From positions 1-11,841 of the forward strand of contig USBI01000050.1 in the NCBI GenBank assembly GCA_900552945.1: a stretch of 11,841 bases of DNA. The letters are read 5' to 3'. Positions 6,697-11,841 of the stretch are shown here, piece by piece. The notes under the pieces were generated by a model that was not told the DNA's origin, did not search any database, and was given only the letters and a program-made list of their open reading frames with translations. The translations under genes and the position numbers were made by a program. This DNA comes from an uncultured Oscillospiraceae bacterium. GTDB taxonomy: Bacteria > Bacillota > Clostridia > Oscillospirales > Ruminococcaceae. Numbering within the stretch: position 1 is the first letter of the stretch; every line of letters starts with the position of its first letter.

Positions 6697-7050
6697 TTAT
6701 ATTCGCTCCATGTCTTTGGATGCAATGACATCCACGCCGGTGCCGAGCAGGTCTTTGACCAGAACGTCACCGCGCCGGATGGGCGCTTGTGCGTGAATCA
6801 GGCGCAGGGCTTCCGCCGCTTGAAACATCATCTCTTTCGGGATTTCTCCATTGGTTTTGACCGGCAGGCGCGGATGGAGCGCGCCGGTGATGGCAACGGT
6901 GGTGGTCAGTGTACGGGAAGGAGCGGTCAGCTCCTTTTTTCCGTAGGCTTCCCCGCGCGGGCATCCAGCTCCGCTCACGTAAAAACCGTTTTGCTCATCT
7001 ACCAGCAGATGACAGCCTTTCGGGCATACGATACAGGTCAGCTCAGTCAT
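6697..7050 (-). CDS. DUF1667 protein, four-cysteine (probable Fe-S) partner of the flavoproteins
   Basis: A 117-residue protein of the DUF1667 family. The N-terminus has Cys6, Cys9, Cys13 and Cys30 (TCIVCPKGCHL, then GAGCPRG), a C-X2-C-X3-C-X16-C pattern like the [4Fe-4S] module at the N-terminus of molybdopterin oxidoreductases. The rest includes LTTTVAITGALHPRLPVKT and ends with VIASKDMERI. The family is almost always encoded beside a GlpA-like and an FAD/NAD oxidoreductase gene, as here, and is thought to be the electron-transfer subunit of that complex. The cluster itself is inferred from the cysteine spacing. The start overlaps the stop of the upstream gene (ATGA on the minus strand), with AAAAGGAGGGG just upstream. 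It is the last gene of the operon. Confidence 0.9.
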   Translation of the reverse strand: MTELTCIVCPKGCHLLVDEQNGFYVSGAGCPRGEAYGKKELTAPSRTLTTTVAITGALHPRLPVKTNGEIPKEMMFQAAEALRLIHAQAPIRRGDVLVKDLLGTGVDVIASKDMERI

Positions 7051-8315
7051 GCCGGTTCCCCTCCTTTTACAGAAACACAGAGTTCATCCGCTCCCGGTGC
7101 AAGCAGTTTCTGGACGGGCAGCAGGATGCGTTCCATCTCGCCCGGAGCCATACGCTCCCGAGAAAACCGCGCAATGATTTCCTCGCCGCGGGCGACCAGA
7201 ATCTCCCCGCCCCGATAAACGCTGCGCACCCGGAAGTACAGTTCGGCAGTCTTTTCCAGATGTTCCGGCCGGATTTTCTGCGGTACCGTGTAACTTACCC
7301 CTTCGCCGTTTGTCACCTTAAGCACAGCGCCGTCCGCACGCTTCCCAAGCAGATGTTCCGCTGCCGCTTTGCCGGCTTTTTCGCTCTCGCCCGAGACAAA
7401 ATCAACCAGGTCATGCACATGCAGTACATTTCCGCAGGCGAAAACGCCGGGCAGAGAGGTTTCGCGGTTTTCATACACAACCGCGCCGTTCGTACGCGGG
7501 TCTATTTCTATGCCCGCTTCGCGGGTCAGCTCGTTTTCCGGAATCAGCCCGACCGACAGCAGAAGTGTGTCGCAGTCAAAGACCATTTCGGTGCCCGGTA
7601 TCGGCTTGCGTGATTCATCCACACGGCTTACGGTGACCTGTTCCACACGGCGGCTTCCCTTGATGTTTGTCACCGTGTGGGAGAGATAAAGCGGAATGTT
7701 ATAATCTTCCAGACACTGGACCAGGTTGCGGGTCAGCCCGTTGGAGTAAGGCATGAGCTCCACGCAGGCGAGCACCTTGGCGCCTTCCAGCGTCAGCCGT
7801 CTGGCCATGATGAGTCCGATGTCGCCGGAACCCAGAATAACGACCCGTTTGCCGCACTGTTTCCCCTCAATGTTGACATACCGTTGTGCCGTGCCGGCAG
7901 TAAACACGCCTGAAGGCCGATCGCCCGGAATGCCGATGGCGCCTCGAGTCCGTTCCCGGCAGCCCATGGCAAGGATCACGGCTTTTGCGTCAATGATCAT
8001 ATATCCATCCTTTGGGTTGATGGCATGCACCTGCTTTTCGGGGGTGACATGTAGCGCCATGGTATCCAGCTTGACCTCAACACCGGTTTTTTGAAGCAGC
8101 TCAATGAACCGCCCGGCATATTCCGGACCAGTCAGCTCTTCTTTGAAATAGTGCAGACCAAACCCGTTGTGGATACACTGATTTAAAATTCCTCCAAGTT
8201 CCTGATCCCGTTCCAGAATGAGAATGTTCCTCGCCCCGTTTTCCCAGGCGCTGTATGCGGCGGCAAGCCCGGCCGGGCCTCCGCCGATGACGACAATATC
8301 GTAAGAAAGATTCAT
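7047..8315 (-). CDS. FAD/NAD(P)-dependent oxidoreductase subunit of the GlpA-like complex
   Basis: A 422-residue pyridine-nucleotide-disulfide-type oxidoreductase. The FAD Rossmann motif is YDIVVIGGGPAGLAAAYSA (5-23). Next come the family-typical LGGILNQCIHNGFGLHYFKE (40-59) and AVILAMGCRERTRG (112-125). The second, NAD-binding dinucleotide fold is KRVVILGSGDIGLIMARRLT (156-175). The C-terminal FAD contact is GVFACGNVLHVHDLVDFVS (290-308). The N-terminal Cys47 and Cys119 are not in the CxxxxC redox pair of thioredoxin reductases, so electrons probably pass between subunits. The frame stays open upstream to 8555, but those codons are an out-of-frame reading of the previous gene; the start at 8315 has GGAGGTG (8329-8323) 7 bases upstream. 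It lies 1 bp after the GlpA-like gene and overlaps the DUF1667 gene by four bases. Confidence 0.92.
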   Translation of the reverse strand: MNLSYDIVVIGGGPAGLAAAYSAWENGARNILILERDQELGGILNQCIHNGFGLHYFKEELTGPEYAGRFIELLQKTGVEVKLDTMALHVTPEKQVHAINPKDGYMIIDAKAVILAMGCRERTRGAIGIPGDRPSGVFTAGTAQRYVNIEGKQCGKRVVILGSGDIGLIMARRLTLEGAKVLACVELMPYSNGLTRNLVQCLEDYNIPLYLSHTVTNIKGSRRVEQVTVSRVDESRKPIPGTEMVFDCDTLLLSVGLIPENELTREAGIEIDPRTNGAVVYENRETSLPGVFACGNVLHVHDLVDFVSGESEKAGKAAAEHLLGKRADGAVLKVTNGEGVSYTVPQKIRPEHLEKTAELYFRVRSVYRGGEILVARGEEIIARFSRERMAPGEMERILLPVQKLLAPGADELCVSVKGGEPA

Positions 8316-8316
8316 T

Positions 8317-9768
8317 TCACCGCACCTCCGTCTCATCGTTTGGAAGGAGGATATAGCTCCCCGCTTTGTCCTTGAGCACCTGTTCGGGTGCGATGCCACG
8401 TTCCCGGGCGATGATGTGGAGCACACGGGGTGAGCAGAACCCGCCTTGGCAGCGCCCCATGCCGGCACTGGTCCGCCGTTTGACCGCGTCGATGGTCGGG
8501 GGAGCGATCGGGCTTTTGAGCGCGTCGACGATCTCCCCTTCGGTAATGCTTTCACACCGGCAGATGATCCGCCCGTACAGCGGATTTTGTTCGATCATAC
8601 GGCTTTGTTCTTGGATGGAAAGCGTTTTCATCCGCACCGGTTTTTTTGGTTCAGTCAGGCTTTCCTTCAGCTTCAGCGCAAGCCCCGCGCCTTTCAGCAG
8701 TTCCACCGCTTCGAGCGCGATGGAGGGGGCGGAGGTGAGCCCGGGCGACTGGATCCCCGCGAGTTCAATGAATCCTGGGAAACCGTTTACCTCCCGGATG
8801 ATAAAATCTTCTTTTCCGGTGATTGCCCGAAGCCCTGCAAAATTGCGGATGGCTTTGCGGTAGTCGAGCTTGTCACAGCTCAGCGCCGCTGCTTTGCGTA
8901 TATAGGCGAGTCCGTCTGCACTGGTGGAAAGGTCCTCTTTCCGGTCGCTGTCTACCCGGTCGGGCCCGATGATGAGATTGCCGTCTACCGTTGGGGAAAC
9001 GAGCACCCCTTTGCCCAACTCGTTCGGGCACTGGAAGATCACCTCGTGAACCAGATTTCCTTCGCTCTGGTCGAACAGATAATACTGCCCTTTTCCCGCT
9101 GTGATGGAGAAATCCGGTTCTTCCAGCATGGCGTGTACCGCATCGGCATAAACACCTGCTGCGTTAACAAGATAGCGGGTTTTTACCTCGATGCCATCTT
9201 CTAATTGGAGCGTGTAACCATTTTCTGTTTTCTCAATAGAAGTGACTGCATGGCCTAAAAGCGCGTCTGCGCCGTTTTCCACCGCATGTTCCGCCAGCGC
9301 AATGCAGAGCTGCCACGGGTTGACGATGCCGGCAGTCGGCGCATAGAGCGCGCCGCGCACCGCGTGGTTGAGGTTCGGCTCTCGCTCGAGAAGCTCGTCT
9401 TTTGTTAAGATGCGCAGTCCTGGCACGCCGTTTTGTCTGCCGCGGTGGTAGAGCTCTTCCAGCAGCTTGTCATCTTCTTCCTTAAACGAGAGAACAAGGG
9501 AACCGCAGTTTTTGTAAGGGACTGAAAACTCCTCGCAAAGAGAAGGATACATAGCGCAGCCCCGCACATTGTGAAAGGCCATTTTGGTACCGGGATGCGG
9601 GTCATATCCTGCATGGACAATGGCGCTGTTTGCTTTGGTTGTACCTTCCGCCACATCGTTTTCCCGGTCGATAACCGCGATCCGCAGCTGGTACTTTGCC
9701 AGTTCGTGCAGTACACAGGCACCGGTGATCCCGGCGCCGATGATGACAACATCGTATTCGTTTTGCAT
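8317..9768 (-). CDS. GlpA-like FAD-dependent dehydrogenase with C-terminal BFD-type [2Fe-2S] domain
   Basis: A 483-residue DAO-fold flavoprotein related to anaerobic glycerol-3-phosphate dehydrogenase GlpA and to L-2-hydroxyglutarate oxidase. The FAD motif is YDVVIIGAGITGACVLHELA (5-24), followed by GTTKANSAIVHAGYDPHPGT (42-61), the substrate-side block typical of the family. RYLVNAAGVYADAV (198-211) and ELAGIQSPGLTSAPSI (335-350) are the C-terminal FAD contacts. Residues ~400-450 form a BFD-like [2Fe-2S] domain with Cys403, Cys405, Cys440 and Cys445 (CRC and CQGGFC). The protein lacks a membrane anchor. It is the first gene of the three-gene operon and starts at 9768 with GGAGGT 4 bases upstream; an in-frame extension to 9885 runs through the promoter and is not used. 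Glycerol 3-phosphate is the best substrate guess, but no glycerol kinase or facilitator gene is in the window, so a hydroxy-acid substrate remains possible. Confidence 0.9.
   Translation of the reverse strand: MQNEYDVVIIGAGITGACVLHELAKYQLRIAVIDRENDVAEGTTKANSAIVHAGYDPHPGTKMAFHNVRGCAMYPSLCEEFSVPYKNCGSLVLSFKEEDDKLLEELYHRGRQNGVPGLRILTKDELLEREPNLNHAVRGALYAPTAGIVNPWQLCIALAEHAVENGADALLGHAVTSIEKTENGYTLQLEDGIEVKTRYLVNAAGVYADAVHAMLEEPDFSITAGKGQYYLFDQSEGNLVHEVIFQCPNELGKGVLVSPTVDGNLIIGPDRVDSDRKEDLSTSADGLAYIRKAAALSCDKLDYRKAIRNFAGLRAITGKEDFIIREVNGFPGFIELAGIQSPGLTSAPSIALEAVELLKGAGLALKLKESLTEPKKPVRMKTLSIQEQSRMIEQNPLYGRIICRCESITEGEIVDALKSPIAPPTIDAVKRRTSAGMGRCQGGFCSPRVLHIIARERGIAPEQVLKDKAGSYILLPNDETEVR
8323..8329 (-). 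promoter_or_regulatory. Shine-Dalgarno site that fixes the start of the second flavoprotein
   Basis: GGAGGTG on the minus strand lies 7 bases before the ATG at 8315. It rules out the 80-codon upstream extension of the same frame. Confidence 0.88.
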
Positions 9769-9772
9769 AAGG

Positions 9773-9778
9773 ACCTCC
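9773..9778 (-). promoter_or_regulatory. Shine-Dalgarno site for the GlpA-like gene
   Basis: GGAGGT on the minus strand lies 4 bases before the ATG at 9768. It supports this start over the upstream ATG codons at 9838 and 9885, which lie within or before the promoter. Confidence 0.8.
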
Positions 9779-9838
9779 GTGATGGTTGATATCGATAAAA
9801 TAAGTGATGATAGATGATAAAGTCCATGATTCTTTTTC

Positions 9839-9867
9839 ATTTTATATCGCAGGCAACAAAATGGCAA
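9839..9867 (-). promoter_or_regulatory. Probable sigma-A promoter of the flavoprotein operon
   Basis: On the minus strand, TTGCCA (9867-9862) and TAAAAT (9844-9839) are separated by 17 bases. Transcription would start near 9832, giving a leader of about 65 bases. The leader has no obvious GlpP-type antiterminator hairpin. It contains short GATGATA-type repeats at about 9806-9820 of no known meaning. Confidence 0.65.
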
Positions 9868-9903
9868 GCGGGTTTTTACCAGCAATTGATTTTGATGTGC
9901 AAA

Positions 9904-9927
9904 AACATAAAATGGTCAGTTTATGTT
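9904..9927. promoter_or_regulatory. Perfect 8-bp inverted repeat, candidate operator between divergent promoters
   Basis: AACATAAA (9904-9911) and its exact reverse complement TTTATGTT (9920-9927) flank an 8-base spacer (ATGGTCAG). The centre-to-centre distance of 16 bp between half-sites suits a dimeric helix-turn-helix protein. It lies upstream of the -35 boxes of both divergent promoters: about 36 bp from that of the flavoprotein operon and about 9 bp from that of the phosphatase gene. No matching regulator can be named; the ArsR-type protein nearby is one candidate (inference). Confidence 0.5.
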
Positions 9928-9936
9928 GAAAACCGT

Positions 9937-9966
9937 TTGCGTTCGGTGGCTGGTCTGTTGTAAAAT
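9937..9966 (+). promoter_or_regulatory. Probable promoter of the histidine phosphatase gene
   Basis: TTGCGT (9937-9942) and TAAAAT (9961-9966) are separated by 18 bases. The gene start is 33 bases further on, with the ribosome binding site AAAAGGAAG (9983-9991) between them. The -35 box is imperfect. Confidence 0.5.
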
Positions 9967-9998
9967 AAAAAGGTAAACTCCCAAAAGGAAGTGCTGTT

Positions 9999-10727
9999 AT
10001 GAAACTTTTGTTCATCCGGCATGGAGACCCGGATTATGAAATCGATTCTCTAACTGAAAAAGGCTGGCGGGAAGCAAAGCTCCTGAGCAAGCGGATGATG
10101 AAAGAACGCCCGGATGCTATTTATTGTTCGCCGCTTGGCCGCGCGCGGGATACAGCGAGCTTTACGCTCAACGCGTTGCAGAAGCCTGCAACTATTTACG
10201 ATTGGCTTCGGGAATTTGACGTTCCGGTCACCCATCCGGTAACAGGAGAAAAACGCCATATCGCGTGGGACCTGCTTCCGCAGTATTGGTGCAACTGCCC
10301 CGAATTGTATGAGAAAGACGGCTGGCGACAGGCGGAACTCCTTCACGGGAGCCGGGTTTCCCAAGAATACGATCGGGTTTGTACCGGGTTGGATGAGGTT
10401 TTAGAACAGCATGGTTACCATAGAGAAGGGAACCTTTACCTTGCGAAACATCCCAACCGGGATACGGTTGCGGTGTTCTGCCATTTCGGCGTGACCTGCG
10501 TCATGCTGTCTCATCTGCTGGGGATTTCGCCGTTTGTTCTCTGGCACCATTTTGTATCGGCTCCCACTTCAGTGACAGTATTATATACCGAAGAGAGGGA
10601 AAAAGGGCTTGCCAGTTTTCGCTGCCAGTCGTTCGGTGATATCTCTCATCTTTATGCCGGAGATGAGCCGCCTGCTTTTGCGGCGCGTTTTTGCGAAACG
10701 TATGATTGTGCGGAAGAACGGCATTAA
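9999..10727 (+). CDS. Histidine phosphatase family protein (phosphoglycerate-mutase-like)
   Basis: A 242-residue branch-1 histidine phosphatase. The catalytic RHG is at 7-9 (LLFIRHGDP), with His8 as the phosphorylated residue. The phosphate-pocket arginines fit Arg7 and Arg50 (in CSPLGRARDTA, 43-53). Glu72 in LREFDV is the likely proton donor, and His162 in FCHFGVT is the second catalytic histidine. An insert of ~85 residues between Glu72 and the HFG block (VTHPVTGEKRHIAWDLLPQY onward) is rich in Trp and Cys and may form the substrate cap. Members act on phosphosugars, nucleotides, cobalamin precursors and other small phosphates; the substrate here is unknown. No cobalamin genes are near. ATG at 9999 has GGAAG 7 bases upstream. 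It is transcribed divergently from the flavoprotein operon as a single-gene unit and ends before a strong terminator. Confidence 0.92.
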   Translation: MKLLFIRHGDPDYEIDSLTEKGWREAKLLSKRMMKERPDAIYCSPLGRARDTASFTLNALQKPATIYDWLREFDVPVTHPVTGEKRHIAWDLLPQYWCNCPELYEKDGWRQAELLHGSRVSQEYDRVCTGLDEVLEQHGYHREGNLYLAKHPNRDTVAVFCHFGVTCVMLSHLLGISPFVLWHHFVSAPTSVTVLYTEEREKGLASFRCQSFGDISHLYAGDEPPAFAARFCETYDCAEERH

Positions 10728-10784
10728 TGCTGGACAGAATTAAATCGGAGTCAAGCCCAATTCCTATATATAAACTATTTCAAT

Positions 10785-10827
10785 AAAAAACGCCCTGCGG
10801 ATGTACATTTGCCGCAGGGCGTTTTTT
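10785..10827. terminator. Bidirectional intrinsic terminator between convergent genes
   Basis: A perfect 10-bp stem (CGCCCTGCGG at 10791-10800 and CCGCAGGGCG at 10812-10821) has an 11-base loop. It is bordered by A6 on the left and T6 on the right. It serves the phosphatase gene on the + strand and the regulator gene on the - strand; the T-tract touches the TAA stop of the regulator. The loop contains the small palindrome ATGTACAT. Confidence 0.95.
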
Positions 10828-11743
10828 ATATGCTTTTATAAACCGCTTCAAAACGGATGTCCTGATTATAGTTTCCGAAATCATGCCCGAACAGCGTTAC
10901 ACCGCCGGAGGCGATGCTGCGGGTCCGGTTGACCGCAAGACGAAACGCGATATTCGTTTTGAAATCAATGCCGATGTCATCTACGGTGGTGTCACTGATC
11001 TTGGCTCCGTCAATAAACACGCCGTTTGAGGTGACGGACAATACCTTTAAATGCCCTGCCTGCGCCCAGCTTTCCGGCCACCAGGTGGGGGTATACCGCC
11101 CTCGCGCAATGTTCAGATTGCCCGGGCTGCTCCAGAACCCAAGAGGTATGTCATTGATGGAAAAATTGATGTTGCACGGAAACTCTTCGCTAGAACCGGG
11201 AGTTTGCGAGGAAATTTCAAACGAAAACCGCAGTTCTTTTACCTTTTGTCCTTGTTTTAAATAATTGGGGATGCGGTATTCCAGAAAGCCGTTCGAAAAC
11301 CACAGAACTCCAACACTTGCGCGTTCCGGTGCGCAAAAATAGCGCGGATCGTCCAACTCACCAACTAGATTAAACGGCGTTGCCAATCCGCAAGCCGGGT
11401 TGACATCGTAGTTACAGTAACTGCCGATAGGAATATCCGCTGCGTAACTGTTGGTTGCACAACTGGTGTGAAATGGGTTTAACAAAACTTTCATGTCTTT
11501 GAGCGAACAAATCTTTTGCGAGCCTCGCCGGCCGGAAGAATGGGTGATTTCAATAATCCCGGCATCAGACAAAAGTTTGATGTGCGCGGTCATCGCGCCG
11601 TTGGTTACTCCCAACACTTCGGATAGTTCGTTCAGATTCATGGAATGATTTTCCTGCAGCAGCTTGATGATTTTAATGCGAATGTCAGATCCTAGTGCCT
11701 TGCAAAATAAATATGTTTCGTTTAAGTTGTTGATTTCTCTCAT
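10826..11743 (-). CDS. ArsR-type HTH transcriptional regulator with large C-terminal sensing domain
   Basis: A 305-residue regulator. Residues ~1-80 are a winged helix-turn-helix: MREINNLNETYLFCKALGSD, then IRIKIIKLLQ, and the HTH LNELSEVLGVTNGAMTAHIK (37-56), followed by a basic wing near HSSGRRGSQKI. The rest (about 95-305) is rich in beta strands, Trp, Gly and Asn, for example GIDFKTNIAFRLAV and GVTLFGHDFGNYNQDIRF. It resembles the C-terminal half of ArsR-like regulators common in Paenibacillus and Clostridia, often near carbohydrate genes, so it is probably ligand-binding; the ligand is unknown. There is no CxC metal site in the HTH, so metal sensing is unlikely. The start at 11743 is chosen because it has a 10/12 match to the full anti-16S sequence just upstream; ATG at 11785 would add 14 residues and has no such site. 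Confidence 0.88.
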   Translation of the reverse strand: MREINNLNETYLFCKALGSDIRIKIIKLLQENHSMNLNELSEVLGVTNGAMTAHIKLLSDAGIIEITHSSGRRGSQKICSLKDMKVLLNPFHTSCATNSYAADIPIGSYCNYDVNPACGLATPFNLVGELDDPRYFCAPERASVGVLWFSNGFLEYRIPNYLKQGQKVKELRFSFEISSQTPGSSEEFPCNINFSINDIPLGFWSSPGNLNIARGRYTPTWWPESWAQAGHLKVLSVTSNGVFIDGAKISDTTVDDIGIDFKTNIAFRLAVNRTRSIASGGVTLFGHDFGNYNQDIRFEAVYKSI

Positions 11744-11745
11744 AC

Positions 11746-11757
11746 GATCACCGCTTT
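11746..11757 (-). promoter_or_regulatory. Extended Shine-Dalgarno site that fixes the regulator start
   Basis: AAAGCGGTGATC on the minus strand matches AAGGAGGTGATC at 10 of 12 positions and ends 2 bases before the ATG at 11743. This decides between that start and the in-frame ATG at 11785. Confidence 0.75.
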
Positions 11758-11810
11758 CCGTGTTGTGAGGGGGCAGCGTGGGCATAAGAGCTGTGCAGGT
11801 CGATTAATTT

Positions 11811-11839
11811 ATTATAACATATTTATTGATTTTGGTAAA
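11811..11839 (-). promoter_or_regulatory. Probable extended -10 promoter of the regulator gene
   Basis: On the minus strand, a perfect TATAAT (11816-11811) is preceded by TG one base upstream (TGTTATAAT, extended -10). A weaker -35 box, TTTACC (11839-11834), is 17 bases away. The leader would be about 60 bases. The 6-bp arms TATTTA (11820-11825) and TAAATA (11836-11841) flank the spacer and -35 region and could be an autoregulatory site, but in such AT-rich DNA this is weak. Confidence 0.75.
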
Positions 11840-11841
11840 TA

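Noticed and set aside
8316..8555. An 80-codon N-terminal extension of the second flavoprotein
   Set aside because: It reads the BFD domain of the upstream gene out of frame. The ATG at 8315 has a strong ribosome binding site, and the FAD motif begins just after it, as in the family.
8446..9204. A 252-codon open frame on the plus strand within the GlpA-like gene
   Set aside because: It is a shadow of the minus-strand flavoprotein. The sense frame has intact FAD and [2Fe-2S] motifs over the same bases.
9769..9838. A GlpP-type antiterminator leader or riboswitch upstream of the flavoprotein operon
   Set aside because: The ~65-base leader has no GC-rich hairpin followed by a T-tract and no conserved riboswitch core that I can recognise.

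Overview
The window looks like chromosomal DNA from a low-GC-lineage Gram-positive anaerobe, most likely a member of class Clostridia (Oscillospiraceae/Ruminococcaceae type). The reasons are strong AAGGAGG-type ribosome binding sites, TTG and GTG starts, a ThyX with a cysteine-containing tail, a DUF2156 acyltransferase, a 5-FCL/MltG/U32 run, and a three-gene GlpA-like/FAD-NAD oxidoreductase/DUF1667 flavoprotein set. The taxonomic placement is inference; no rRNA marker is present. The first ~38 bases are not genomic: positions 6-38 are an Illumina Nextera adapter including the Tn5 mosaic end, so the left edge is an assembly end.

Region 1 (40-6565, + strand) is one probable operon of eight closely spaced genes: the 3' part of thyX, thymidylate kinase, a DUF2156 (LPG-synthase C-terminal type) acyltransferase, a GNAT acetyltransferase, a DJ-1/PfpI protein, 5-formyltetrahydrofolate cyclo-ligase, MltG endolytic transglycosylase, and a peptidase-U32 protein (probable tRNA hydroxylation enzyme). 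ThyX and Tmk are successive steps from dUMP to dTDP, and 5-FCL feeds the folate pool that ThyX uses. The operon ends at a strong hairpin (6605-6635) that can serve both strands.

Region 2 (6697-9768, - strand) is a three-gene operon with 1-base spacing or 4-base overlaps: a GlpA-like FAD oxidoreductase with a BFD-type [2Fe-2S] domain, a two-dinucleotide-fold FAD/NAD oxidoreductase, and a small four-cysteine DUF1667 protein. Together they probably form one redox complex that oxidises glycerol 3-phosphate or a similar hydroxy-acid. The 9769-9998 intergenic region carries back-to-back promoters and a perfect 8-bp inverted repeat, which is a candidate operator.

Region 3 (9999-11841) holds a histidine-phosphatase-family enzyme (+), a second bidirectional terminator (10785-10827), and a convergent ArsR-type HTH regulator (-) with a long C-terminal probable ligand-sensing domain. 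The regulator has its own extended -10 promoter at the right edge, so its likely target lies outside the window.

Most of the window is ordinary housekeeping content. The points worth a second look are the adapter chimera, the DR-to-AR change in Tmk, the out-of-frame basic tail of 5-FCL running into mltG, the uncharacterised inverted repeat, and the substrate of the flavoprotein trio.
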